A stretch of DNA of 12,624 bases from Acidobacteriaceae bacterium (GCA_003136335.1 PLEA01000492.1:13769-26392), one strand, 5' to 3'; shown: positions 1 through 7,296, counted from the first letter of the stretch. A program made the numbers and translations. Notes: generated from the letters alone by a model not told the origin.

Positions 1-205
1 GCCCCCGTCCCAAATAGCGGACCCGCCCAAAGCACCGAGATCCTCCACTCCCCGGAGCTTCGCCAACATAACGTCCATAATTAGTCACCCCGCCATCGCC
101 CCACGTAAAACCCGTGTGACCCCAACAAAATCGTTAAGGTACTCGATCATAAAAATTTATCTCCCTATAAGGTATTTCCGCATCTTAACCCCGGAAACAA
201 TGTAC

Positions 206-235
206 TTGACTGTAGAAAATCACCCATGCTATAAG
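206..235 (+). promoter_or_regulatory. Sigma-70-type promoter of the TonB-dependent receptor gene
   Basis: TTGACT at 206-211 matches the -35 consensus at five of six bases. TATAAG at 230-235 matches the -10 consensus at five of six, and the spacer is 18 nt. The predicted transcription start is near 242, which gives a leader of about 85 nt before the ATG at 327. The spacing and AT-rich surroundings make this the best promoter in the window. It is a prediction from motifs only. Confidence 0.6.
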
Positions 236-247
236 CGCCATTACTGC

Positions 248-276
248 TACTAAAACGCTTTTCTAGAGTTTTAGTA
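248..276. promoter_or_regulatory. Perfect 9-bp inverted repeat in the receptor leader, possible operator
   Basis: TACTAAAAC at 248-256 is repeated exactly as its complement GTTTTAGTA at 268-276, with an 11-nt spacer. Inside lies AAAACGCTTTT (252-262), itself close to a palindrome and similar to the A/T-flanked CG-centred core bound by LacI-family regulators. It begins a few bases downstream of the predicted transcription start, where a repressor could block transcription, or the RNA could fold into a hairpin. The regulator is not in the window, so operator function is an inference. Confidence 0.35.
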
Positions 277-326
277 AACACGATTCCAGCAAATCGTAGT
301 TCTAGGCCGGTACCGGGAGAAAGTCT

Positions 327-3300
327 ATGAGCCGATCCACCTCCTCCGCCCTCCGCACTGTCTCAATGTTTGCCTGCATCATCCTCTCCGCCGCCGTGGC
401 GCACGCGCAATATCGCGCTTCCCTCCGCGGAACCGTAACTGATTCCGAGGGCGCGGTGGTTCCCGGCGCGACCGTGACTCTGGTGAACACCGACACCAAC
501 CAGACGATGGTGTCCACTTCCGATCCCAGCGGCATTTACAACTTCAACGCTCTGCCGCCCGCTCCCTACCGAATTACCGCAGAGCACGACGGATTCACCA
601 AGAAGGTGCTGGAGCACGTGGTGATCATCCCCGAGCAGCTCAATTCGCTGGACCTGCAACTCGCGTTGGGCCAGGTTTCACAGACCGTAACCGTCACCGA
701 TACAATCCAAGCGCTCGACACGGAAACCGCCACGATTAGCGGCACCGTCACCACCAACCAGATTGAACATATGCCTTCGTTCGGACGAGATGTATTCCAG
801 CTGATCCAACTGGCGCCCGGCGTCTTCGGCGATGGCGCGCAGGGAAGCGGTGGTGGCGCCCAACAGCTTCCCGGCACACAGGGCCCCGGTGGAACCGGCG
901 GCAATGCAGGCATTTTCCAGACGGAAAACGGTCCGCAGGCTCTCGCCCATGGCCAGCAGTATGAAGACAACGGCATTTCGATTGACGGGATCAGCACCAC
1001 CAGCGCTGTTTGGGGCGGCACCACGGTCATCACCCCGTCGGAAGACTCCGTGCAAAGCGTAAAAGTCGTCTCCAACGGCTATGACGCCGAGCAGGGACGC
1101 TTCAGTGGCGCCCAGATTCAAGTCACTTCCAAGAGCGGCACCAACCAGGTCCATGGCAGTCTCTTCTTCACTGCTCACCGTCCCGGTTTGGACGCTTATC
1201 AGCGCTTCAACGGCGCAGGCAATAGCGTGCTGCGAGACACCAGCTTTTTTGATCAATTCGGCGGTAGCGTCGGCGCCCCCATCTGGAAGAACAAGATTTT
1301 CGCCTTCTTCGACTATGAAACGGTTCGCAGCCCCCAGTCCCAGCCCAGCATTGCCAACGGATGGTACGATACCTCGGCTTTCGACGCCTTGGCACCTACC
1401 GGAAGCATTGCCGCGACGTATCTCACCTTCCCGGGTTCTGGTGTGGTCAGCAAGGGCATCAATAATTCCACCTGCGCCGATGCCGGCCTGACGGAGGGAG
1501 TAAACTGCAAAGCCATTGCAGGCCAAGGCCTGGATATCGGCTCGCCTTTGAAGACCGCCCTGGGTACGCAGGATCCCAACTGGGTTAGTCCCACGAAGCC
1601 TGGATTAGGCGGCGGCTTCGATGGCGTGGCCGACATTGCCAACTACATAACCTCCAGCACCAGCACCTTCACGAAGGCTCAGTACAATGGCCGCCTCGAT
1701 GCTAATATCACACAGAAGGATCGCCTCGCCTTCGCGATTTACTGGGTTCCCCAAACAACCACTTTCCTGAACGGCCCGGCCCGTCAGTACAACCTTTTCC
1801 ATCACTCGCAAATTAATAGCGCCTTTTCGGCAATCTGGAACCGTACCTTCTCGGCGACGCTCCTCAACGAATTCCGCGTGAACGCTGCCGGATGGCGCTG
1901 GAATGAAGTCGCCGACAACCCGCAATCGCCTGTCGGCCTGCCCTCGGACTCCATTGGTCAAATCGGCAGTATTACGCCAGAATCTTTTGGACCGAGTGTC
2001 GGCAGTATCTTGAATCAGTGGACTTACAGTTACAAGGACGTGGCCACCAAGATTTACGGACCGCACACCATCAAGTTTGGCGGCGAAGTAACGCGCCTCT
2101 CTTACCTGCAAGAGTGTGCCGGTTGCGGCGTGCCAAGCTACAACTTCTTCAACATGTGGGACTTCCTCAACGATGCGCCTCATTCCGAAGGCGGGGCCTT
2201 CAATCCTAATACTGGGATACCGACGACACTTCGCCAGGACGACCGCACAAACATCCTGGGCTTCTTTGCCCAGGATGACTACAAAGTCCGCAGGAATCTC
2301 ACGCTCAACCTGGGACTGCGCTGGTCCTACTTTAGTCCACTTTCCTCCAAAGAGAACAATATGTATGTGGCCACCCCTGGCGCGGGGGCAGCTTTCTTGA
2401 CTGGCCTGAACGTTCATAAGGGAAATTCTTGGAACGCGCAGAAGGATAACTTTGGACCTCAGCTCGGTTTTGCCTGGAGTCCGGGCCGATTCAACGACAA
2501 GCTTGTGATCCGCGGCGGTTACGGGCTCAGCTACAACCAGGAAGAAATCGCTCTTTCCTCCAATATTGTGAACAATCCCGGGTTGGTGGTAAATCCCACT
2601 TTCAACATGTCCACGCCGTCCTCGCCCAATCCCGGCATTATCTATGCCACTTCGGCCGATGTGCACTCACTTACCAGCTATCCTGCAAACCCCAACACGC
2701 TTTCGACCTTCGGCACGAATGGGCTACCCTCCTCTGGCGCGACGGTGAATGTCGAGATCTTTCCCAACAATCTCCCCACCATGCGCACCCACCACTACTC
2801 GCTGGATACCCAATACGATCTGGGACATCAGTTGATAGCGTCAGTGGGATACCAGGGAAGCTTGTCCCGTGACATCTACTTCCACTCGAATCCGAACGCC
2901 ATTCCCGCGGCCAGCGGCTACCTCCTGAACCCCCAGATCGGTGGCGGGGACAACTGGGGAGTTTCAGGCAGCGGCAACTACAACGCTTTGCTCGCTGAAT
3001 TGAAGCATAATTTCTCGCGCCAGTTTATGGCCGATGTTCAATTCACTTGGGCCAAGAGCATGGACACCAGTTCCGCGCCCTATTCGGAACAGGACTACCC
3101 CTACAACCCCGCCATTAATTATGGACGCTCTGACTACAACGTCGGCAAGGCATTCAAGCTTTATGGTATGTGGCAGCCGGTCTTCTTCCACGGCAACCGG
3201 GGGTGGGTGGAAAAGATCGCTGGCGGTTGGTCGCTCAGCGGCATCCTCAATCTTCACTCTGGATTCCCCTGGAGTCCGGTGGTGAGCGTTAACGGCGGAA

Positions 3301-3755
3301 GCCTCTATTGCGGCACTTGCGGTTATTCGCAACTGCTCCCTGCCTCCTACCTGGGCGGCGCGGGCACCAGCACCAGCAACGATCAATTCAAGACTGGTTC
3401 AAACTATGCTAACGGTGGCGCGGCCTATTTCTCGACGCCAACCTACACCGCCTACAGCGGTGCCAAGTTCGGATCCGCGCTTCCTCAGGCTCCCGGTGTC
3501 CATCGCAACTCGCTCAACGGCCCGGGATATAGGGACGTGGATGTGACGCTAGCCAAGGGCTTTGGCCTGCCGAACAATCGGGTACTCGGCGAAAACGCTA
3601 AGCTTGAGTTCCGCGTTGATGCTTACAACCTGTTCAACAATTTAAACTTCAACCCAACCAGCATTTCGAACAACATTGCCAACGCGAACTTCGGCCAGGA
3701 TACGGCTGCTCTAGCTGCCCGTACCGTCACGATGACGGCTCGCTTCAGCTTCTAA
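327..3755 (+). CDS. TonB-dependent receptor, Oar-like, with carboxypeptidase-regulatory domain
   Basis: Large outer-membrane receptor (1142 aa), probably taking up a carbohydrate or other large substrate with energy from TonB. A signal peptide (residues 1 to about 27, ending AVAHA) is followed by a carboxypeptidase-regulatory-like beta-sandwich (about 29-115, beginning with LRGTVTDSEGAVVPGATV). Next comes a plug domain (about 130-285, including NGISIDGIS and QIQVTSKSGTN), then a long beta-barrel ending in a terminal phenylalanine (TARFSF), as in outer-membrane barrels. A Gly/Gln-rich stretch lies near residues 168-205. The ATG has a GGAG at 316-319 with a 7-nt spacer. Acidobacteria carry many such paralogues; the substrate cannot be read from the sequence, although the neighbouring secreted glycosidase suggests a glucan. 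The gene has its own promoter and terminator, so it is probably monocistronic. Confidence 0.93.
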   Translation: MSRSTSSALRTVSMFACIILSAAVAHAQYRASLRGTVTDSEGAVVPGATVTLVNTDTNQTMVSTSDPSGIYNFNALPPAPYRITAEHDGFTKKVLEHVVIIPEQLNSLDLQLALGQVSQTVTVTDTIQALDTETATISGTVTTNQIEHMPSFGRDVFQLIQLAPGVFGDGAQGSGGGAQQLPGTQGPGGTGGNAGIFQTENGPQALAHGQQYEDNGISIDGISTTSAVWGGTTVITPSEDSVQSVKVVSNGYDAEQGRFSGAQIQVTSKSGTNQVHGSLFFTAHRPGLDAYQRFNGAGNSVLRDTSFFDQFGGSVGAPIWKNKIFAFFDYETVRSPQSQPSIANGWYDTSAFDALAPTGSIAATYLTFPGSGVVSKGINNSTCADAGLTEGVNCKAIAGQGLDIGSPLKTALGTQDPNWVSPTKPGLGGGFDGVADIANYITSSTSTFTKAQYNGRLDANITQKDRLAFAIYWVPQTTTFLNGPARQYNLFHHSQINSAFSAIWNRTFSATLLNEFRVNAAGWRWNEVADNPQSPVGLPSDSIGQIGSITPESFGPSVGSILNQWTYSYKDVATKIYGPHTIKFGGEVTRLSYLQECAGCGVPSYNFFNMWDFLNDAPHSEGGAFNPNTGIPTTLRQDDRTNILGFFAQDDYKVRRNLTLNLGLRWSYFSPLSSKENNMYVATPGAGAAFLTGLNVHKGNSWNAQKDNFGPQLGFAWSPGRFNDKLVIRGGYGLSYNQEEIALSSNIVNNPGLVVNPTFNMSTPSSPNPGIIYATSADVHSLTSYPANPNTLSTFGTNGLPSSGATVNVEIFPNNLPTMRTHHYSLDTQYDLGHQLIASVGYQGSLSRDIYFHSNPNAIPAASGYLLNPQIGGGDNWGVSGSGNYNALLAELKHNFSRQFMADVQFTWAKSMDTSSAPYSEQDYPYNPAINYGRSDYNVGKAFKLYGMWQPVFFHGNRGWVEKIAGGWSLSGILNLHSGFPWSPVVSVNGGSLYCGTCGYSQLLPASYLGGAGTSTSNDQFKTGSNYANGGAAYFSTPTYTAYSGAKFGSALPQAPGVHRNSLNGPGYRDVDVTLAKGFGLPNNRVLGENAKLEFRVDAYNLFNNLNFNPTSISNNIANANFGQDTAALAARTVTMTARFSF

Positions 3756-3772
3756 TTCCCCCATCGCAACCA

Positions 3773-3805
3773 GGCGCGCCCCGCTCAGGGGCGCGCCAAT
3801 TTTTT
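3773..3805 (+). terminator. Intrinsic terminator of the receptor gene
   Basis: GGCGCGCCCC (3773-3782) and GGGGCGCGCC (3788-3797) form a perfect 10-bp stem with a GCTCA loop, followed by AA and six T (3800-3805). The T-run is only on the plus strand side, so it terminates the receptor transcript 18 bases after its stop codon. The structure lies largely inside the 3' end of the convergent hydrolase gene, whose TGA stop (TCA on the plus strand, 3785-3787) is part of the loop. Confidence 0.85.
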
Positions 3806-5134
3806 CACCGCAGGCACCGCATGCTGCGCCCGAAACCCGGCCAACTCCATCCCCCGCTTCGCCTCTTTATTCTTCATGAACGTCTTCCACACAAATCCCG
3901 TGCGATGGTTCTCCGCCATCAGCATCGTGATCCCCAAATCGATCCCCAGCACATCCGGGTCATACCAGTTGGTCAGCGGATTAAACGCATCCACAAACCC
4001 ATATCGCCCCCAAGCTAACCGATATCGCTCCCGAATCCTGCGCAGAACCCGCACGCAATCAGGATATAAAAACGGCAGCGACCCGCCCGTCGCGCACGGC
4101 ACCACACTCCCATCCAGCTTTCCGATCGGCGGAGGCCCGCCCCACGCCTGATACCCGGCAAACGAATCCGACGCCGTAATGCCCCAAAGATGGTCGCTGT
4201 AATCGGGAAACTCCTCGCGCAAAGACAGGCAGAATAATTTGTGCGCCTCCGTCGCCTTCACCGAGTTCGTGAAATAGTCGGCGTAAGCATCGCGCTTGTA
4301 CCGGAAATCAAACCAGGCCTGCGAATATTGATGTGTAAACAGCGGATCGTGTCCTGAGATATATTCCCGCCCGTGAAACTTAACCGTCGGCCGCGTCCAC
4401 GCGTCCCATGTTTCCGCCCGAATCGGATGCGTCGGCGATCCCATCGCCAGCAGGTAAATCATCATCAGTTCGCAATAGTGCTCCCACCGCGCTTTCAGAA
4501 ACCCTTCCCCGGGATGCCAGCCCATCGACAACGTCTGGCCCCGGTTCAACATCCACGGCCAATCCACGCGCTCGTAAATCTTGGTCGCCAGATCCTGAAT
4601 TTCCGCGTCCGCAAAGTGTTGCCGCGCAGTCAACACTCCACACAACAAAATCGAAGTATCGATCGACGAGATCTCGCACTGCCACTCCCGCGCCCCGGTA
4701 TTCATGTCGATAAAGTGATAGTAGAACCCGTGCTCGTGCGGAAGTTTATGCCAGAGGAACTGCAAAGTCGTGCGGACCCGCTCGACAATCTCTTGTTTGT
4801 TTCTGTAATCCCGCGCGTGCCCAATGCAAAGCCCCGAAAGCCCAAACCCGGTAGCCGCGATGCTGGCAATCTTCCGCGCATCCTTGCCATCCTGCGCAGC
4901 GCGATCCTTCACCTGCCCGGTAGTCGCGCTCGCCTCGTTCCAAAAAAAATCAAATGTTCTCTGCTCAATCTCGCTCAGCAGCGCATCATCCGAACCCGCG
5001 TAGGGAACCCGCGCCGGTTCGACAAATGTTTTTTGTTTCTCCGTTGCTGCGAATGAAGCAAAAGGAAGTGCGACCAGCCCCCAAGCCGCAGCCCGCAACA
5101 CTTCCCGCCGCGTATATCGAATTGGTTGAGCCAT
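3785..5134 (-). CDS. Exported glucoamylase-like glycoside hydrolase (PF10091/GH144 type)
   Basis: 449-aa secreted glycosidase-like protein. Proteins with this (alpha/alpha)6-barrel domain (Pfam 'putative glucoamylase'; CAZy GH144 includes endo-beta-1,2-glucanases) act on glucans in the periplasm or outside the cell. The N-terminus has a twin-arginine motif (TRREVLR, R9-R10), a hydrophobic stretch and a likely cleavage site near SFA-ATEK (about residue 29), so Tat export is predicted. Family-like segments are ISSIDTSILLCGVLTA (about 155-170), WEHYCELMMIYLLAMGSPTHP (about 217-237) and GPPPIGKLDGSVVPCATGGS further on. The acidic residues of the WEHYCE segment are candidates for catalysis, which I cannot assign with certainty. 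The ATG at 5134 was chosen because it places the Tat motif near the N-terminus; no good Shine-Dalgarno is visible. A TTG 30 nt upstream is the alternative. Substrate specificity is unproven. Confidence 0.85.
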   Translation of the reverse strand: MAQPIRYTRREVLRAAAWGLVALPFASFAATEKQKTFVEPARVPYAGSDDALLSEIEQRTFDFFWNEASATTGQVKDRAAQDGKDARKIASIAATGFGLSGLCIGHARDYRNKQEIVERVRTTLQFLWHKLPHEHGFYYHFIDMNTGAREWQCEISSIDTSILLCGVLTARQHFADAEIQDLATKIYERVDWPWMLNRGQTLSMGWHPGEGFLKARWEHYCELMMIYLLAMGSPTHPIRAETWDAWTRPTVKFHGREYISGHDPLFTHQYSQAWFDFRYKRDAYADYFTNSVKATEAHKLFCLSLREEFPDYSDHLWGITASDSFAGYQAWGGPPPIGKLDGSVVPCATGGSLPFLYPDCVRVLRRIRERYRLAWGRYGFVDAFNPLTNWYDPDVLGIDLGITMLMAENHRTGFVWKTFMKNKEAKRGMELAGFRAQHAVPAVKKLARP

Positions 5135-5270
5135 AAAGAGGCGACGCCCTCGGCAAGGGAACAAACGTTCTGTAACCGGATTCTTTTAAGATGATACATA
5201 CGGGAATAACGCTCACGAAAAATCCCGCAAAGATCTTCGCTCCGGAATTTTCGGCGCCCCCAACACCGCG

Positions 5271-5276
5271 TACAAT
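5271..5276 (+). promoter_or_regulatory. Possible -10 element for hemQ
   Basis: TACAAT matches the -10 consensus at five of six bases and lies 43 nt upstream of the hemQ ATG. I see no convincing -35 at the right distance (about 5248-5254 reads TTTTCGG). The divergent hydrolase promoter must lie in the same 184-bp gap, but no clear minus-strand promoter was found. Confidence 0.3.
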
Positions 5277-5318
5277 AGCCTTTTGCACTACGGAAGCACG
5301 GTCCCGAAAGAGGCTCGC

Positions 5319-6176
5319 ATGACCACCACTCACCATCCTCGCCCCCAAGTCGCCGCGGAAATCCCGGCAGTCCCGCTCACCACCGAAGGCTACAGCGTTC
5401 TACATCAAATGATGCGCCTGCGCTGGCCCGCCTGGCGAGCCCTGCCCCAGGCCGACAAATCGGCCATCGCCCAAGAAGCCTCCGCCGCTCTCTCCGCCAT
5501 GGAGAAAAATACCGCCGGCCAGTCCGCCCTCTTCTCGCTCATCGGCCACAAAGGCGACCTCATGCTCATCCACTTCCGCGAATCCTTCGCCGATCTCAAC
5601 CAGGCCGAACTTCAACTCTCCCATCTGCGCCTCAGCGATTACCTCGAACCCACCTCCTCCTACCTTTCCATCATCGAGCTAGGACTTTATGAGTCCACCG
5701 TAAAGATCTACAAAGAACTCACCGACCAAGGCCTCGAGCCCCATTCCGACCAGTGGAAGGCCGAGATCACCTGCAAACTCGACCGCCACAAAGAAGCCAT
5801 GCGTCCCCGCCTCTACCCCGAAATTCCGCAGCACCGCTACGCCTGCTTCTATCCCATGGACCGCCGCCGCGGCGAAGACAAAAACTGGTACAAACTCCCG
5901 CTCGAAGAACGCGCCCGCCAGATGAACGATCACGGACAAATCGGCCGCCGCTACGCCGGCGAAGTCAAACAAATCATCAGCGGTTCGATCGGTTTCGACG
6001 ACTGGGAGTGGGGCGTCGACTTATTCGCCGACGATCCGTTAGTCTTCAAAAAGCTGATCTACGAAATGCGCTTCGACGAAGTCAGCGCCGTCTACGCCCT
6101 CTTCGGCCACTTCTACGTAGGCGTCCGCGTCCAAGCAGCAAATTTAGAAAAGCTTCTAAGCGGCCAGCTTCCGTAG
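5319..6176 (+). CDS. hemQ: HemQ-type coproheme decarboxylase (chlorite dismutase family)
   Basis: 285-aa protein of the chlorite-dismutase-like family. HemQ (ChdC) oxidatively removes two carboxylates from coproheme, the last step of the coproporphyrin-dependent heme pathway. The C-terminal half closely follows Firmicute HemQ: YPMDRRRG..NWYKLPLEER, then MNDHGQIGR, then QIISGSIGFDDWEWGVDLFAD, then YEMRFDEVSAVYALFG..YVG. By alignment from memory with Listeria HemQ (Y147, K151, H174, Q187), the equivalents are Y178 (reactive tyrosine), R182 in place of lysine, H205 (proximal heme ligand) and Q218. True chlorite dismutase activity is unlikely given this match. The ATG at 5319 has AAAGAGG (5307-5313) five bases upstream; a TTG at 5283 is possible but lacks this. 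The stop codon lies within a palindromic repeat (6172-6203). The next gene is 164 bp downstream. Confidence 0.92.
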   Translation: MTTTHHPRPQVAAEIPAVPLTTEGYSVLHQMMRLRWPAWRALPQADKSAIAQEASAALSAMEKNTAGQSALFSLIGHKGDLMLIHFRESFADLNQAELQLSHLRLSDYLEPTSSYLSIIELGLYESTVKIYKELTDQGLEPHSDQWKAEITCKLDRHKEAMRPRLYPEIPQHRYACFYPMDRRRGEDKNWYKLPLEERARQMNDHGQIGRRYAGEVKQIISGSIGFDDWEWGVDLFADDPLVFKKLIYEMRFDEVSAVYALFGHFYVGVRVQAANLEKLLSGQLP

Positions 6177-6203
6177 AGACGTAACTTGTTACCGTCTCTG
6201 CCG
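6172..6203. repeat. 32-nt palindromic repeat, copy A (overlaps hemQ stop)
   Basis: CGTAGAGACGTA at the left and CGTCTCTGCCG at the right flank a short variable centre. The arms AGAGACG(T)AAC and GTTACCGTCTCT pair over nearly the whole length with one bulged base. The TAG stop of hemQ (6174-6176) is made of bases 3-5 of the element. A second copy, 31 nt long, is at 9388-9418 inside dnaX. The two copies share both ends exactly, so they are one repeat family. Confidence 0.8.
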
Positions 6204-6242
6204 GCGCGACGCCAAACCTCGACGAAGAATTCCAACGATGTA

Positions 6243-6314
6243 ACCACGGAGTGACAGAGTCACACAGAAGAATCTTTGGCCTCGCTCTTCTCTGCGTCTC
6301 GGTGACTCTGTGGT
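6243..6314. repeat. Long imperfect inverted repeat (ACCACGGAGTGACAGAG type)
   Basis: The left arm begins ACCACGGAGTGACAGAGTCA at 6243. The right arm, read as its complement, begins ACCACAGAGTCACCGAGACG and ends at 6314. About 23 of the first 30 bases agree, leaving a short central loop. It fills the gap between hemQ and the AhpD-like gene and ends 18 bases before that gene's ribosome-binding site. Elements of this wording are, from memory, frequent in intergenic regions of soil bacteria; that recall was not checked here. Confidence 0.65.
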
Positions 6315-6340
6315 GAATAAATTCAAGAAATGGAGCCCCG

Positions 6341-6736
6341 ATGTCCATCTTCGGCCTCATCGAATACCAAGACGCCACCCCCGAAGTCCGCGCCGTCTAC
6401 GACGACATCATGGCCACCCGCAAAACCGACTGGATCAACAATTTCTGGAAAGCCATCGCCCACGATCCCGCCACCCTCAAGCGCACCTGGGAAGACATCA
6501 AACAAATCATGGCCCCCGGCGCACTCGACCCGGTGACCAAAGAAATGATCTACGTCGCCGTCAGCGTCACCAACCAGTGCAACTACTGCATCGCCTCCCA
6601 CACCGCCTCCGCCCAAAAAAAAGGCATGACCGACGCCATGTTCAAAGAACTAATGGCAATCGTCGGCATGGCCAACGAAACCAACAAAATGGTCACGGGC
6701 TACCAGGTAGAAATCGATCCCCAATTCAAAAAATGA
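6341..6736 (+). CDS. AhpD/carboxymuconolactone decarboxylase-like protein
   Basis: 131-aa all-helical protein of the AhpD-like fold. The signature is seen at residues 80-87: C80-N-Y-C83 followed by H87 (QCNYCIASHTASAQKKGM), with E68 upstream (TKEMIYVAVSV). In AhpD the two cysteines and nearby His and Glu form the peroxidase or disulfide-relay centre, whereas true carboxymuconolactone decarboxylases lack the CxxC. A redox or hydroperoxide-reducing role is therefore more likely than decarboxylation. Length and layout fit the single-domain family. The ATG has GGAG (6332-6335) with a 5-nt spacer. It follows hemQ on the same strand but is separated by two repeat elements, so co-transcription is uncertain. 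The physiological reductant is not visible. Confidence 0.88.
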   Translation: MSIFGLIEYQDATPEVRAVYDDIMATRKTDWINNFWKAIAHDPATLKRTWEDIKQIMAPGALDPVTKEMIYVAVSVTNQCNYCIASHTASAQKKGMTDAMFKELMAIVGMANETNKMVTGYQVEIDPQFKK

Positions 6737-6749
6737 TCCCGGGCACGTA

Positions 6750-6852
6750 GCGACAGCCGCCTCGGCTGTTCGCCAAAGCGGTAAAACAAAAGTTAATCAA
6801 ACTCCAGCCGCGAAGCGGCGGCATAGGAAAGCCCGGCACGGCAGTACCGGGC
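6750..6852. repeat. Cluster of three different small palindromes
   Basis: Three hairpin-forming units follow the AhpD-like gene. At 6750-6773 ACAGCCG pairs with CGGCTGT across a CCT loop and is extended by GCG/CGC. At 6807-6819 GCCGC pairs with GCGGC across GAA. At 6831-6852 GCCCGG pairs with CCGGGC. None is followed by a T-run, so they are poor intrinsic terminators. They occupy most of the 180-bp gap between convergent genes and resemble REP-type interspersed elements. Confidence 0.55.
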
Positions 6853-6916
6853 AAAGCAGAAAAATCCCACGAGTCCCGAGAGGAACGTCACTGCCCTCTT
6901 CCATCGATAATGCTGA

Positions 6917-7246
6917 TCAATAGGACGGCGGCTTTGATCTCCCTATTCTCTTGACTCTACCCGCCCGAAACTTAAACTCACACGCCTTCATATCCACTCG
7001 CCGCCCGCGAAACCGCACCCCCTCAGCCTCCAGGCGCAGCCGCTGCTCCACCGCCGAGTCGCCCTGCAACTTAATTTCTCCGCCCGCACCGAGCACGCGC
7101 TGCCACGGCAATCCAAATCCGCGCCGCAAAACCGCCGCCACCTGCCGTGCTCCTCCGGGAATTCCAGCCGCCCGCGCAACTCCGCCGTAAGTCGAAACTT
7201 TCCCGCGCGGAATTGCGCGCACCGCCCGCTCGATCCGCAGACGCAT
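6917..7246 (-). CDS. Alkyltransferase-like (ATL) DNA-binding protein, MGMT family
   Basis: 109-aa protein matching the C-terminal DNA-binding domain of O6-alkylguanine-DNA alkyltransferases. It carries IPRGKVSTYGGVARAAG (12-28), with Y20 as the likely base-flipping tyrosine and R34 in GGARQVAAVL as the arginine finger. The active-site motif PCHRV is replaced by PWQRV (47-51), so the alkyl-accepting cysteine is absent. Such ATL proteins bind O6-alkylguanine and hand it to nucleotide excision repair rather than repairing it themselves. The ATG at 7246 was chosen because the frame upstream only translates the hairpin repeat at 7297-7333; no strong Shine-Dalgarno is seen. Length is typical of ATLs. 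It may be co-transcribed with the STAS gene 151 bp upstream. Confidence 0.88.
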   Translation of the reverse strand: MRLRIERAVRAIPRGKVSTYGGVARAAGIPGGARQVAAVLRRGFGLPWQRVLGAGGEIKLQGDSAVEQRLRLEAEGVRFRGRRVDMKACEFKFRAGRVKRIGRSKPPSY

Positions 7247-7296
7247 CCCGCCAACTTTGTTCGGTTTGGTTTGCTCAGCGCGAGAAGCGCCGGGTA

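Larger units (their letters stand above)
1..326. other. AT-rich upstream region of the receptor gene, no convincing gene
   Basis: This stretch is visibly richer in A and T than the genes that follow, as expected of a promoter region. It contains the promoter at 206-235 and the inverted repeat at 248-276. The first 78 bases, read on the minus strand, form an open frame from an ATG at 76-78 (MDVMLAKLRGVEDLG...) that runs off the left edge and has a GGGGTGA-like sequence ahead of it. It could be the start of a divergent gene, but 26 codons with no family resemblance are too few to call. The plus strand is also open from base 2 to about 250 in one frame, but without a suitable start or gene-like composition. 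Confidence 0.5.

Noticed and set aside
1..78. Start of a divergent minus-strand gene (MDVMLAKLRGVEDLG...)
   Set aside because: Only 26 codons are visible, with no recognisable family and modest codon bias; it is mentioned in the upstream-region entry but not called as a gene.
678..1526. Second long antisense frame (282 codons) opposite the receptor plug region
   Set aside because: Same reasoning: it mirrors the Gly/Thr/Ser-rich receptor coding sequence and shows no domain pattern of its own.
1605..2666. Long open frame (353 codons) on the minus strand inside the receptor gene
   Set aside because: It is antisense to a clearly coding frame with recognisable domains, has no ribosome-binding site or family-like motif, and arises from high GC content at third positions.
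4373..5056. Plus-strand open frame of 227 codons opposite the hydrolase gene
   Set aside because: Arg/Pro-rich low-complexity translation typical of a shadow of a GC-rich gene; the minus-strand hydrolase explains the region.
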